64,000 nucleotides of DNA from an uncultured Pseudomonadota bacterium (GTDB taxonomy: Bacteria > Pseudomonadota > Alphaproteobacteria > RF32 > CAG-239). The notes under the pieces are model-generated. The model was given only the letters and a program-made list of their open reading frames with translations, searched no databases and was not told where the DNA came from. The position numbers were made by a program, and so were the translations under genes. This document shows positions 8,673 through 17,737 of this stretch, one piece after another (position 1 is the stretch's first letter; every line of letters begins with the position of its first letter). The DNA is taken from NCBI GenBank assembly GCA_902799835.1, contig CADCCF010000001.1, positions 186,001 to 250,000 of the forward strand. Reading direction: 5' to 3'.

Positions 8673-10643
8673 ATGGTAAAATATGCTAAAGAGCAAAAAA
8701 TGGCCAATGCAATTCGCTTTTTGGCCGCAGATATGATTGAAAAAGCCAAGTCCGGACACCCCGGTGCTCCTTTGGGTATGGCTGATGTTGCCACCGTATT
8801 GTTTTCTAAATTTATCAAAATCAATCCGCAAAATCCCAAATGGTTTGACCGTGACAGATTTGTGCTTTCGGCCGGACATGCCTCGTCATTATTATATTCT
8901 TTGTTTTATCTTTTAGGTTATAAGGACGCCAAACTGTCTGATTTAAAAAACTTTCGCCAACTCGGCTCCAAGGCAGCCGGGCACCCTGAATATAACCATT
9001 TTTTGGGTACTGACATAACCACCGGACCTTTGGGCGAGGGAATTTCTTCTGCCGTCGGCATGGCTTTGGCTGAAAGAATTATCTCTACGCGTTACGGCAA
9101 TGATGTCTGCAATCACAAAACTTATTGTTTGATGGGTGATGGCTGTTTGATGGAAGGCGTTGCCGGTGAAGCAATCGCTTTGGCCGGACATTTAAAATTG
9201 AACAAATTGATTGCCATTTGGGATGACAACCAAATCACCATTGACGGTAAAACCGATATAGCCTCCTCAACCGACATAAAAGCTTGGTTTAAAGCTCATA
9301 AATGGGATGTTATATCTGTTGACGGACATGATTTTGCCCAAATTGAAGAAGCTTTAGCCCAAGCCCAAAAGGCTGTCAAACCGACCTTAATTGCCGCTAA
9401 AACAACCATTGGTTACGGTGCACCGACCAAATGCAATTCGCCCAAATGCCACGGATCGCCTTTGGGTGAAGAAGAGTTGGATGCCATGCGCATGAATTTA
9501 GGCTGGAATTATAAGCCCTTTGAAGTGCCGCAAGTTGTTTTGGACGATTGGCTCAAGGCCGGCAGTCGTTGCACCGGTTTAGCCAAAGACTGGGAGACCA
9601 GAGCCAAAGCCAAAGGCAAAGAGTTCTTGGATGTTATTTCCGGTAAGTTGCCCAAAAATTGGAACAAAGCGTTGCAGGAGTTGAAAGAAAAAGCGCTTAA
9701 GGAAAGGCCCGAGGTTGCCACCCGCAAAGCCTCTAATATGTGTTTGGAGGCAATTGTACCCAATTTGCCGCAACTTATAGGCGGTTCGGCTGATTTAAGC
9801 TCGCCCAACATGACTAAGGTTGCCTCATCAAAAACCATTACCGCCCAAGATTATAACGGTAATTACATTGAATACGGCATTAGAGAACACGCCATGGGTG
9901 CGATTATGAACGGCTTGGCTTTGCATGGCGGATTTATTCCCTATGGCGGAACATTTTTGGTGTTTTCGGATTTTATGCGTCCGGCGATTCGCTTGGCCGC
10001 TTTGATGGGCTTAAAAGAAGTTTACGTCTTAACCCATGATTCTATCGGGGTTGGCGAAGATGGTCCGACTCACCAACCGATTGAGCATTTGGCATCATTG
10101 CGTGCTATGCCCAATTTGTTGACTTTCCGCCCTTGTGATGTGATAGAAGCCGCTGAGGCTTGGGAATTGGCCTTAAATCAAGACTCGCGTCCCTCGGCTT
10201 TGGCGTTGAGTCGTCAAAATTTGCCCACTTTGCGTGAGGATATCAAAGAAAATCTTACCTCCAAAGGTGCCTATATTATCAAAGGTTCGCCGGCCAAACG
10301 CCAGGCCACTTTGATTGCTACCGGCTCGGAGGTATCTTTAGCGGTTGCCGCTCATGATGAGCTCAAATCACAGGGAATTGAAACAGTCGTTGTCTCAATG
10401 CCTTGTCAGGAATTGTTTGATGAACAGCCGTTTGACTATCAGGATAAAGTTTTGGGCAACAAACCGCGTATCGCGATTGAGGCCGCCGCCAAATTCGGTT
10501 GGGAAAAATATGTCGGCTTAAAGGGTGATATTATCGGCATGGATGGCTTTGGCGCTTCGGCTCCCGCCAAAGATTTATATCCTCATTTCGGCATTACCAA
10601 AGAAGAGGTTATTGATGCGGTAAAAGTCGCGCTTAAAAAATAA
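8673..10643 (+). CDS. tkt: Transketolase
   Basis: 656 residues, full length for bacterial transketolase. It transfers two-carbon units between sugar phosphates in the pentose phosphate pathway using thiamine diphosphate. The N-terminal half shows the substrate/TPP region KAKSGHPGAP and the TPP motif GDGCLMEG...DDNQITI. The middle shows the pyrimidine-domain sequences GIREHAMGA and DSIGVGEDGPTHQP. A strong AGGAG site precedes the ATG. It is followed 75 bases later by class II aldolase, a pairing that links pentose phosphate and glycolytic triose metabolism. Confidence 0.98.
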   Translation: MVKYAKEQKMANAIRFLAADMIEKAKSGHPGAPLGMADVATVLFSKFIKINPQNPKWFDRDRFVLSAGHASSLLYSLFYLLGYKDAKLSDLKNFRQLGSKAAGHPEYNHFLGTDITTGPLGEGISSAVGMALAERIISTRYGNDVCNHKTYCLMGDGCLMEGVAGEAIALAGHLKLNKLIAIWDDNQITIDGKTDIASSTDIKAWFKAHKWDVISVDGHDFAQIEEALAQAQKAVKPTLIAAKTTIGYGAPTKCNSPKCHGSPLGEEELDAMRMNLGWNYKPFEVPQVVLDDWLKAGSRCTGLAKDWETRAKAKGKEFLDVISGKLPKNWNKALQELKEKALKERPEVATRKASNMCLEAIVPNLPQLIGGSADLSSPNMTKVASSKTITAQDYNGNYIEYGIREHAMGAIMNGLALHGGFIPYGGTFLVFSDFMRPAIRLAALMGLKEVYVLTHDSIGVGEDGPTHQPIEHLASLRAMPNLLTFRPCDVIEAAEAWELALNQDSRPSALALSRQNLPTLREDIKENLTSKGAYIIKGSPAKRQATLIATGSEVSLAVAAHDELKSQGIETVVVSMPCQELFDEQPFDYQDKVLGNKPRIAIEAAAKFGWEKYVGLKGDIIGMDGFGASAPAKDLYPHFGITKEEVIDAVKVALKK

Positions 10644-10718
10644 AAATTGCTTGCTTACACGCAAACAGCCAACTATTATGCAAAAAAGTTTTTAGTTTAC
10701 ATTTTTAAGGAGAAAATA

Positions 10719-11756
10719 ATGCCTTTAGTTACAATGCGTCAAATTCTTGACCACGCCGCCGAGAACAATTACGGTGTTCCGGCCTTTAACATCAACGATA
10801 TGGAACAGGTTATTGCAGTATTGCAAGCCGCCAGGAAAGTTAATGCTCCGGTGATTATCCAAACTTCAACCGGTGCGCGCAAATTTGCCGGTGATCCGAT
10901 GATTCGCCACATGATTCAGGCCGGTATTGAGATGTTCCCCGAACTGCCGATTTGCTTGCACCAAGACCATGGTGCCTCGGTTGATATTTGCCAATCAGCC
11001 ATTGTCAACGGCTATTCTTCGGTGATGATGGACGGCTCACTCGAGGCTGACGGCAAAACTCCCTCATCTTATGAATACAATGTCAGAGTTACTAAAGAAG
11101 TTGTAGCTCGTGCTCATGCTGTTGGCGCTTCGGTAGAAGGCGAGTTGGGCGTAATCGGTTCTTTGGAAACCGGCAAAGGCGACAAAGAAGATGGGCATGG
11201 TGCTGAGGGCACAATTGATAAAAAACGCTTGGTAACCGATCCCGATGAGGCGGCTCGTTTTGTTGAAGAAACTAAATTGGATGCTTTGGCGGTTGCCGTT
11301 GGTACATCACATGGGGCCTATAAGTTTACTCGCAAACCTGATGGCGAAATCTTGTCAATTGAAACCATTGAAAAGATTCACCAAAAGTTGCCCAATACTC
11401 ATATGGTTATGCATGGTTCATCTTCGGTTCCGCAAGAGTTGCAAGATTTGATTAACGCCTATGGCGGTGCTATCCCGCAGACTTATGGTGTTCCGGTAGA
11501 AGAAATCGTTCGCGGTATCAAATCCGGCGTGCGCAAGGTCAATGTTGATACTGATTGTCGTATGGCCATCACCGGTGCAATTCGTAAGATTTTTGCTGAA
11601 AATCCCAAAGAATTTGATCCGCGTAAATATCTTAAACCGGCGATTGAGGAGATGCAAAAGGTGTGCGAAGCACGCTATATTGCCTTTGGCGCGGCAGGAC
11701 ATGCCGATCAAATCAAGGTTATCCCTATGCCGGAAATGGCTAAGCGCTATTTATAA
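10719..11756 (+). CDS. fba: Class II fructose-bisphosphate aldolase
   Basis: 345-residue zinc-dependent aldolase that interconverts fructose 1,6-bisphosphate with glyceraldehyde 3-phosphate and dihydroxyacetone phosphate. Visible signatures are the metal/substrate motif LHQDHGAS, the glycine-rich VEGELGVIGSLE, and VGTSHGAYK and MHGSSSVP. These fit the longer class IIB type used in Calvin-cycle and glycolytic loci. The ATG at 10719 has an AAGGAG site eight bases upstream; a frame-compatible start at 10647 does not. It follows transketolase on the same strand. Confidence 0.96.
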   Translation: MPLVTMRQILDHAAENNYGVPAFNINDMEQVIAVLQAARKVNAPVIIQTSTGARKFAGDPMIRHMIQAGIEMFPELPICLHQDHGASVDICQSAIVNGYSSVMMDGSLEADGKTPSSYEYNVRVTKEVVARAHAVGASVEGELGVIGSLETGKGDKEDGHGAEGTIDKKRLVTDPDEAARFVEETKLDALAVAVGTSHGAYKFTRKPDGEILSIETIEKIHQKLPNTHMVMHGSSSVPQELQDLINAYGGAIPQTYGVPVEEIVRGIKSGVRKVNVDTDCRMAITGAIRKIFAENPKEFDPRKYLKPAIEEMQKVCEARYIAFGAAGHADQIKVIPMPEMAKRYL

Positions 11757-11804
11757 TTTTTTAGTTGTTTTTAATCACAAAAAGTGATATCTTGACTGCG
11801 TGGT

Positions 11805-11835
11805 GATAAAGGTTAACTTTTTTTTAACCTTTATC
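11805..11835. promoter_or_regulatory. Perfect 12-bp inverted repeat upstream of flagellin
   Basis: GATAAAGGTTAA at 11805-11816 and its exact reverse complement at 11824-11835 enclose a seven-base T-rich loop. It lies 70 bases before the flagellin start and 48 bases after the aldolase stop. The T-run sits in the loop rather than after the stem, so it is not a standard terminator. It could be a leader stem-loop controlling flagellin mRNA, or an operator. Confidence 0.55.
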
Positions 11836-11905
11836 TGCCAGAGTATAGAAAGCGACTCGGAGTATCGGAGTCGGTAAGTATAACCACAAATTTAGGAGAA
11901 ATAAA

Positions 11906-13060
11906 ATGGCTCAAGCTATTACATTGACTGCAAGTATGCGTTCAAACCTTGCTTCCTTGAAATCTATTCAGGGACAAATGGACACCACTCAAACCCGTTT
12001 GTCAACCGGTAAAAAAGTTAACTCGGCTATTGACAACGCTTCCTCATATTATCAATCACGTGCTTTGACCAACCGTGCTGCTGACTTGGATTCATTATTG
12101 GACAGCATGGGCCAAGGCATTCAAACTATTCAAGCTGCTAACGAAGGTATCGAAGCTGTTACTTCGTTTATTGATCAAGCCAAATCAGTTGCAAACTCTG
12201 CTTATTCTTTGGATGCAACAGCTACTGATTATGCAACACAGTTAGCTAACTATCAAACTCAATACAATGATATTTTGTCTGAGATTTACACTTTGGCTAA
12301 AGACTCCGGCTATCAAGGTGTTAACTTGTTGAACGGTAACGATTTGACCGTTATGTTCAACGAAACTCGTACACACTCATTAACCATTAACGGTGATGAT
12401 GTAACCAGTGAATTGAATTCAGCCGGTTCTGCTGGTTTCTCTTGGGATGCCACAAGCCACAAAGGCAATATTTCTTGGACCGGTGCAACAAATACTTGGA
12501 AAACAGCAACTGTAGCTGAAGGCGCTACTCACGTTGATGTATCAGCTGGTAAATTAGCTGATAACACAGATGCTACCGGCTATGCTTCAACTGCAACAGC
12601 TTTGAGTGGTGATAAATACAAATGGGATACTGACCACTGGGTGAAGGATAATGCTGCTGGTACTCACCAAATAGTCAGCGCCCAAAAGATTGATGCTGCA
12701 ACTGGTGCTATGACAACGGCTGATGTTTATGTTGCTACAGGTACAACTATGACCCACAATGTAAAAGCCGATACAGCAGCTGCTCGCGTTAATGACTCAT
12801 TGAATGCTATATCAAAAGGTATTGACTACCTGCGTGATTATTCATCTGAGTTAGGTAACAACTTCTCAATTATTGAAACTCGTCAAAACTTCACCGAAGC
12901 TTTGATTGACGTATTAGAGACCGGTTCGGATAACTTGGTATTGGCCGATATGAATGAAGAATCAGCCAACTACCTCGCTTTGCAGACCAGACAGCAATTG
13001 GCTATTAATTCGCTGGCTTTGGCTTCGCAATCCGCTCAGTCGGTTTTGAAGTTGTTCTAA
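11906..13060 (+). CDS. Flagellin
   Basis: 384-residue structural protein of the flagellar filament. The conserved D0/D1 helical ends are clear: an N-terminal region with TQTRLSTGKKVNSAIDNASSY and a C-terminal region with NFSIIETRQNFTEALIDVLE and a terminal QSAQSVLKLF. Between them, residues about 160-285 are a Thr/Ala/Gly-rich variable domain of the surface-exposed kind. There is no cleavable signal, as expected for export through the flagellar type III apparatus. It stands alone: no other flagellar gene or flagellin chaperone is visible in the window. An AGGAG site precedes the ATG and a strong terminator follows. Confidence 0.95.
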   Translation: MAQAITLTASMRSNLASLKSIQGQMDTTQTRLSTGKKVNSAIDNASSYYQSRALTNRAADLDSLLDSMGQGIQTIQAANEGIEAVTSFIDQAKSVANSAYSLDATATDYATQLANYQTQYNDILSEIYTLAKDSGYQGVNLLNGNDLTVMFNETRTHSLTINGDDVTSELNSAGSAGFSWDATSHKGNISWTGATNTWKTATVAEGATHVDVSAGKLADNTDATGYASTATALSGDKYKWDTDHWVKDNAAGTHQIVSAQKIDAATGAMTTADVYVATGTTMTHNVKADTAAARVNDSLNAISKGIDYLRDYSSELGNNFSIIETRQNFTEALIDVLETGSDNLVLADMNEESANYLALQTRQQLAINSLALASQSAQSVLKLF

Positions 13061-13080
13061 TATTAGAACCCATCAAGAAA

Positions 13081-13117
13081 AAAAGGTGCCTTATGCAAAT
13101 AAGGCATCTTTTTTTGT
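13081..13117 (+). terminator. Rho-independent terminator after flagellin
   Basis: A stem of about 14 bp (AAAAGGTGCCTTAT at 13081-13094 with ATAAGGCATCTTTT at 13099-13112, one G-U pair), a four-base loop, and a run of seven T plus further T-rich sequence. It begins 20 bases past the flagellin stop. Confidence 0.88.
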
Positions 13118-13122
13118 TTTTT

Positions 13123-13302
13123 GGCATGACAATAAAAAATGTCACCCCTGAGTGGTTTGCCAAAACCACGAATTAGGGGTCTCCGATGTTTTTTGGACAC
13201 TTTTGGTCACTCAAAAGTGTCAATAATATAAAATAATTTGTAGATGCCTTATTCGCTCGTTTCACTCGCTCAGGCATGACAGAAATATTTTTCGGGCATG
13301 AC
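13123..13302. repeat. Cluster of palindromic intergenic repeats (REP-like)
   Basis: Between the flagellin terminator and yraN lies a non-coding 180-base patch of hairpins. Three copies of GGCATGACA start at 13123, 13273 and 13295. There is a nested stem ACCCCT...AGGGGT (13144-13180) containing GTGGTTT/AAACCAC, and a perfect 10-bp stem GACACTTTTG/CAAAAGTGTC (13196-13221). A further stem ATGCCT/AGGCAT (13244-13277) has a loop holding two CGCTC copies. The composition resembles dispersed repetitive extragenic elements; whether copies exist elsewhere cannot be told here. Confidence 0.6.
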
Positions 13303-13318
13303 AAAATTAAAATGCGTT

Positions 13319-13666
13319 TTAAAAAGCATTTTCAATATGCTGAATTTTTAACATCGATTCGACTAAAACTGCATCAAATCGCACATTAAAATCAGCATAT
13401 TCCGAGTGATGAGCCAAAAAGGCTTCGGCACCGCGACGAATACGTTGCATTTGCTTTGCGGTTATGGAATAAGCCGCTTTTTCCAAAGTTTTGCGTTTTT
13501 TAACCTCAACAAAAACCAAAGTATCTTGATTACACATAATAATGTCAACTTCGCCGGCACCGGTGCCGCGTCCGGTAACATAGTTGTGCTCAACCAAATG
13601 ATAACCTTTCAGCCGCATGTATTGTAATGCAATAAATTCAGCGGTTTTGCCCGAAAAATCACCCAT
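13319..13666 (-). CDS. yraN: YraN family (UPF0102) endonuclease-like protein
   Basis: 115 residues, normal for the family. The restriction-endonuclease-like fold is marked by GEVDIIMCNQDTLVFVEVKKRK, in which the D, E and K positions match the active-site pattern (E/D-x(n)-ExK) of Holliday-junction-resolvase-like nucleases. The function of YraN proteins is not established. The gene overlaps the end of rsmI by eight bases, the same rsmI-yraN neighbourhood seen in many proteobacteria. Confidence 0.9.
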   Translation of the reverse strand: MGDFSGKTAEFIALQYMRLKGYHLVEHNYVTGRGTGAGEVDIIMCNQDTLVFVEVKKRKTLEKAAYSITAKQMQRIRRGAEAFLAHHSEYADFNVRFDAVLVESMLKIQHIENAF

Positions 13667-14495
13667 TATTTTTCAGCTCCAGTGCTTTTTTATAAACTTC
13701 ATTGCGATTGAGATTGTATTTTTCAACAATGTTTTTTACTGCAGTTTTTAAGTTGTTGTGCGCTAATTCCAAGCGTAATTCAGCGCTATAATCAGCGGTT
13801 TCGTCCTGACTGTCACCAGATGGTGCTACCATCAGCACAATCTCACCTTTGGGAGGATTTTGCTCAAAATAAGCAACCAATTCTGTTGCCGTGCCATTGT
13901 GACAAGTTTCGTGCAATTTGCTGATTTCACGCGCAACCGCCACTTCGCGCTGACCGAAAATATTTTGCATGGCAGTCAAGCTTTTGACCAGTCTGTCCGC
14001 TCTTTCATAAAAAATTAAAGTGGCGTCAACTTGGCTGTTTTTGCTCAAAAAATCGATTCGAGCTTTTTCTTTATTGGGAATAAATCCGCAAAACATAAAG
14101 GAATTTGACGGCAATCCTGACAATTGTAAAGCACAAATTGCCGCACAAGCACCGGGCAGAGTGGTTAAATAAACACCTTGCTCTCGAGCCGCTTTGGCCA
14201 ATTTATAGCCCGGATCAGATATCAGAGGAGAACCGGCATCAGACATATAAACCACTATTTTGCCGGCAACAGCCTCGTCGATAATTTTTTGCGCCAACTC
14301 ACTCTCATTGTGATCATGCACGGCAATAAAAGTTTTCCCCTTGGTTGCAATATTCAACAAAGTGCATAATTTTTTGCTGACTCTGGTGTCTTCACAAGCG
14401 ATTAAATCGGCTTTTTGCAATACTTCCAAGGCGCGCAAGGTGATATCGCCCATGTTGCCAATCGGTGTTGCTACCAGATAAATTCCATTTTCCAT
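13659..14495 (-). CDS. rsmI: 16S rRNA 2'-O-ribose C1402 methyltransferase RsmI
   Basis: 278 residues of the tetrapyrrole-methylase fold. It uses SAM to methylate the ribose of C1402 in 16S rRNA. Family hallmarks visible are the N-terminal VATPIGNMGDITLRALE, ACEDTRVSKKL, SDAGSPLISDPG and LPGACA. The ATG at 14495 is preceded by GAGAGGG. It is divergent from the LpoA-like lipoprotein gene, and overlaps yraN downstream. Confidence 0.95.
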   Translation of the reverse strand: MENGIYLVATPIGNMGDITLRALEVLQKADLIACEDTRVSKKLCTLLNIATKGKTFIAVHDHNESELAQKIIDEAVAGKIVVYMSDAGSPLISDPGYKLAKAAREQGVYLTTLPGACAAICALQLSGLPSNSFMFCGFIPNKEKARIDFLSKNSQVDATLIFYERADRLVKSLTAMQNIFGQREVAVAREISKLHETCHNGTATELVAYFEQNPPKGEIVLMVAPSGDSQDETADYSAELRLELAHNNLKTAVKNIVEKYNLNRNEVYKKALELKNNG

Positions 14496-14572
14496 AAACC
14501 CTCTCTTTACAATCAGAGTTTTTTATAATAAAAGTATTGATAAATTGTTTTATATTTTGGGATAAAAAGCAA

Positions 14573-15892
14573 GTGTTAAAAAAAATTAGTATTGTTTTTG
14601 CAGCTTTGATGCTGTTTGCCTGTTCTTCAACCAAACCGATTCAAGATGAGGGAGGAGCCGGCAGTTACGCTGATGATGTTGTTGATATCGGCATTTCTAA
14701 TTCACGCAGTTTTCGCGTAGGGATGTTGTTACCCTTAACCGGAGTCGATGCCAAATATGGGCAGGGGATGAAAAATGCCTCACTTTTGGCCTTAAACGAC
14801 ATCAAAAATCCCAATGTCGTAATTCAGTATTATGATACCGCCAGTACTCCGGCCGGTGCTCGTGTAGCAATAAAAAATGCCACAGCGCAAAGAGCTCAGC
14901 TGATTTTAGGACCGTTGAAAAGCACCGAGGTTTCTGCCATTAGCAATGAAACAATATACCAAGGTGTGCCGGTTGTGGCTTTTTCCACTTCACCGGAAGT
15001 GTTGCAGCCGACTATATACACTCTGGGGCTTTTGATAGACGAACAAATTGATCGTATTGTCACTTATGCCGTTAAACAGGGGCGGCGCAATTTTGCTCTG
15101 TTGTTGCCGGATAACAATACCGGAATTTCCGTTGCTCGTGCGGCGGTTAAGTCAGTTAACAAAAACCAAGCGGCTCTCAAATTGATAGCTTTTTATCCGC
15201 AAGGGATTTCCGATTTTTCCAATATAACGAAACAAGTTATTGATAGCGGAATATCTTATGATGCTATGTTGATTCCCGAAGGCGGAATTACCTTAACTGC
15301 AGCAACAGCAATGTTTGCCTATTATGACAAGGCTTATCCTGATGTACTATTTTTGGGAAGTTCTATTTGGGAGGCCGGTATATCAGCTAAAGAAACTTCG
15401 TTGCAACACAGCGTTTATCCATCTTTGACCAAGGCCAAAGGCACCGGTTTTGTTGCGCAATACTACTCAGTATTCGGCGAAAAGCCGAGCAGTCTCTATA
15501 CTTTGGCTTATGATGCGGTTATTTTGGCCGACAAATTGTCAAAAGCAACTGGTGACAATTTGCTTGATAACATAACCTCATTGGGCGGTTTTCAAGGCTT
15601 AAACGGCAAAGTTCGCTTTTTTTCCGACGGTACCAATCAACACTCTTTAGACATTATCAGTGTTGATGCTCAGGGTGGTAAAGTTGTTGATTCCGGCGAC
15701 ATTTATTTTGAAACCGTAAACGAGGCGCTTGAGCCGATTGATCCGGATACGATTTACTCTATTCCCCATATTATCGGCAAAGACAGTTCGTTGGCACAAA
15801 TCCTGATTTATGGTAAAGCTATCGACTTTATACCTCAAGCCGACAATTTTACTTCGATGAGTGTTATCACAACCGAACAAAACAGCCTATAA
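14573..15892 (+). CDS. LpoA-like penicillin-binding protein activator lipoprotein
   Basis: About 439 residues: a lipoprotein signal ending LFAC, then a periplasmic-binding-protein type I fold starting RVGMLLPLTGVDAKYGQGM, the pattern of the LpoA C-terminal domain and of branched-chain amino acid receptors. LpoA activates PBP1A in peptidoglycan synthesis. No N-terminal TPR domain is present, as is usual outside gammaproteobacteria. Divergence from rsmI-yraN is the classic lpoA neighbourhood and supports this over a transport role. I chose the GTG at 14573 because it begins the signal peptide directly; an upstream TTG at 14537 is less likely. Confidence 0.78.
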   Translation: MLKKISIVFAALMLFACSSTKPIQDEGGAGSYADDVVDIGISNSRSFRVGMLLPLTGVDAKYGQGMKNASLLALNDIKNPNVVIQYYDTASTPAGARVAIKNATAQRAQLILGPLKSTEVSAISNETIYQGVPVVAFSTSPEVLQPTIYTLGLLIDEQIDRIVTYAVKQGRRNFALLLPDNNTGISVARAAVKSVNKNQAALKLIAFYPQGISDFSNITKQVIDSGISYDAMLIPEGGITLTAATAMFAYYDKAYPDVLFLGSSIWEAGISAKETSLQHSVYPSLTKAKGTGFVAQYYSVFGEKPSSLYTLAYDAVILADKLSKATGDNLLDNITSLGGFQGLNGKVRFFSDGTNQHSLDIISVDAQGGKVVDSGDIYFETVNEALEPIDPDTIYSIPHIIGKDSSLAQILIYGKAIDFIPQADNFTSMSVITTEQNSL

Positions 15893-15942
15893 AGCGAAAA
15901 TCTGCTTGAAAAAAAGCTTTAAGTTTGCTAACTATAACTCTC

Positions 15943-16031
15943 GGGGGAAGAGCGGGTTAACTTTTCGCCAATCCGGTCAGGTTCGGAAGAAAGCAGCCGT
16001 AACGATTTTAGTTGAGGTCGTCTTTTCTCCC
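15943..16031 (+). ncRNA. ffs: Signal recognition particle RNA, small bacterial type (4.5S-like)
   Basis: The universally conserved SRP domain is visible: GGTCAGGTTCGGAAGAAAGCAGCC (by position 15974-15997), with the GGAA-type tetraloop and the asymmetric loop bound by Ffh. The flanks pair as expected: GGGGGAAGAG at 15943-15952 with CTTTTCTCCC at 16022-16031, giving a roughly 90-nt hairpin without an Alu domain. It lies directly upstream of dnaX, a common location for this gene in proteobacteria. Confidence 0.93.
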
Positions 16032-16063
16032 TCTCAATTTTAATAATATCTCGGGTTGTTTTT

Positions 16064-17737
16064 ATGGCTGAAAATCAAGACAATTATGTCGTATTGGCAC
16101 GCAAATATCGTCCGCAAAACTTTGCAGAGCTTTTGGGACAAGATGCTTTGGTGCAAACTATTACCAATGCCATAAAAAATAATCGTCTGCACCATGCCTA
16201 TATTTTGACCGGTATCCGCGGCGTCGGCAAAACTACCACAGCGCGCATTATCGCCAAGGCTCTCAATTGTACCGGCAAAGATGCTCTGAACGGCGCCACA
16301 GTCAATCCTTGCGGCATTTGTGATAATTGTCGCGCTATTGCCGAATCACGTCATATTGATGTTTTGGAACTGGATGCGGCCTCGCGTACTGGTGTTGACG
16401 ACATCAGAGAAATTTTAGACGGTGTTCGCTACAAGCCAACTTCGGCACGCTATAAAGTTTATATCATCGACGAAGTTCACATGTTGTCTAAGGCGGCCTT
16501 TAATGCTTTGCTGAAAACCTTGGAAGAACCGCCGGCACATGTCATATTTATCTTTGCCACTACCGAGATTAGAAAAGTTCCGGTTACGGTGTTGTCGCGT
16601 TGTCAACGCTTTGATTTGCAACGCTTGAGCATAGAAACGCTGATTAACCATTTTAAGAATATTATTCAAAAGGAAGGTTTATCAGCCGAAGATGAGGCTT
16701 TGCACCTGATTGCCAAAGCAGCCGATGGCTCTTGCCGTGATGGTTTATCTTTGCTGGATCAGGCTATTTCTTTAGGCTCGGGCGAAGTTAAGACCGACAT
16801 TGTCAAAAACATGATAGGTATAACTGATCGCACAGCCGTTTTTGATATATTTGAAAGTTTGATAAACGGCAAAACCGACCAGTTGATGAATTTGCTGAAC
16901 AGGCAACACGAAGACGGGGTAAATCCAATAACTTTGTTGCAGGACTTAATTAGCATAACCCATCTTGTCGCTAAAATAAAAATTGTCCCAGAATTTATTA
17001 ATGATGCATCGCTTTCCGAGAACGAAAAAGAATTTGCTTCAAAAATTGCTCCGCTAGTTCCGATGGCTGTGTTGTCAAAGATGTGGCAAATGCTCATTAA
17101 AGGGCTTAATGAAATAAATATTGCTCCCTTGCAACAAGATGCGCTTGATATGATATTGATAAGGATTGCTTATTCATCGAATTTACCGACACCGGCTGAG
17201 ATACTGGATGGCTTAAAAAAAAACTCTGATTTAGGCCAAAATGCTTCAACTGTTTCCCATAACCCGACAGAATTGGAGGAAAAAAAAGCGGCATTGTCTG
17301 ATGACAATGATTTGATTTTTAATACTCCGGAAGAATTGGTCAGCTATATAGCGGCGCAAAAACAACTTGTGTTGGCTTATGGGTTGAAACACGATGTATC
17401 ATTTAGTGAATTTAGCCACGGCAATATGAAGGTTGCAGCCGATAGTAAAATAAATCGTGATTTTTGGGTGTCTTTACAAAGTTTTTTGGAAAAAAATACT
17501 CATCAAAAATGGATTATTGATGTTACGGATTCTCCCCTTGGTCAAACCTTGGCTGACAAAGAAGAATTGCAGACTAAAGCTTATCAAAAAGATGCTTTGG
17601 AACTGCCTCTTGTTAAAGCGATTATGGCAGAGTTTGCCGGAGCTAAAATTGACAGTTTAGTTCGCAAAATACAGAACGAAACCAGTGAAGAAACAGATTT
17701 TGTTGATTATAATAATTATATGGAGGATGAAAACTAA
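16064..17737 (+). CDS. dnaX: DNA polymerase III subunit gamma/tau
   Basis: 557-residue AAA+ subunit of the clamp loader. The N-terminal domain shows ARKYRP, LTGIRGVGKTTTARIIA (Walker A), the zinc module CGICDNC with an upstream Cys, DEVHM (Walker B), and the SRC-type sensor LSRCQRFDL. Domains I-III end near residue 370, followed by a shorter low-complexity linker and a C-terminal tail that would bind polymerase. An A9 run at 17215-17223 (codon 384-387) lies exactly at the domain III boundary; a shift to the -1 frame meets TGA at 17227-17229, which would yield a gamma-like short form. The gene overlaps ybaB by one base. Confidence 0.95.
   Translation: MAENQDNYVVLARKYRPQNFAELLGQDALVQTITNAIKNNRLHHAYILTGIRGVGKTTTARIIAKALNCTGKDALNGATVNPCGICDNCRAIAESRHIDVLELDAASRTGVDDIREILDGVRYKPTSARYKVYIIDEVHMLSKAAFNALLKTLEEPPAHVIFIFATTEIRKVPVTVLSRCQRFDLQRLSIETLINHFKNIIQKEGLSAEDEALHLIAKAADGSCRDGLSLLDQAISLGSGEVKTDIVKNMIGITDRTAVFDIFESLINGKTDQLMNLLNRQHEDGVNPITLLQDLISITHLVAKIKIVPEFINDASLSENEKEFASKIAPLVPMAVLSKMWQMLIKGLNEINIAPLQQDALDMILIRIAYSSNLPTPAEILDGLKKNSDLGQNASTVSHNPTELEEKKAALSDDNDLIFNTPEELVSYIAAQKQLVLAYGLKHDVSFSEFSHGNMKVAADSKINRDFWVSLQSFLEKNTHQKWIIDVTDSPLGQTLADKEELQTKAYQKDALELPLVKAIMAEFAGAKIDSLVRKIQNETSEETDFVDYNNYMEDEN
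17215..17234 (+). promoter_or_regulatory. Candidate slippage site in dnaX (A9 tract with flanking out-of-frame stops)
   Basis: Nine consecutive A residues read as TTA-AAA-AAA-AAC in frame. In the -1 frame the next codons are CTC-TGA (stop at 17227-17229); in the +1 frame the first stop is TAG at 17232-17234. Slippery A-tracts at this point of dnaX produce the gamma form by ribosomal frameshifting in E. coli and by transcriptional slippage in Thermus. No downstream stem was worked out here. Confidence 0.5.
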
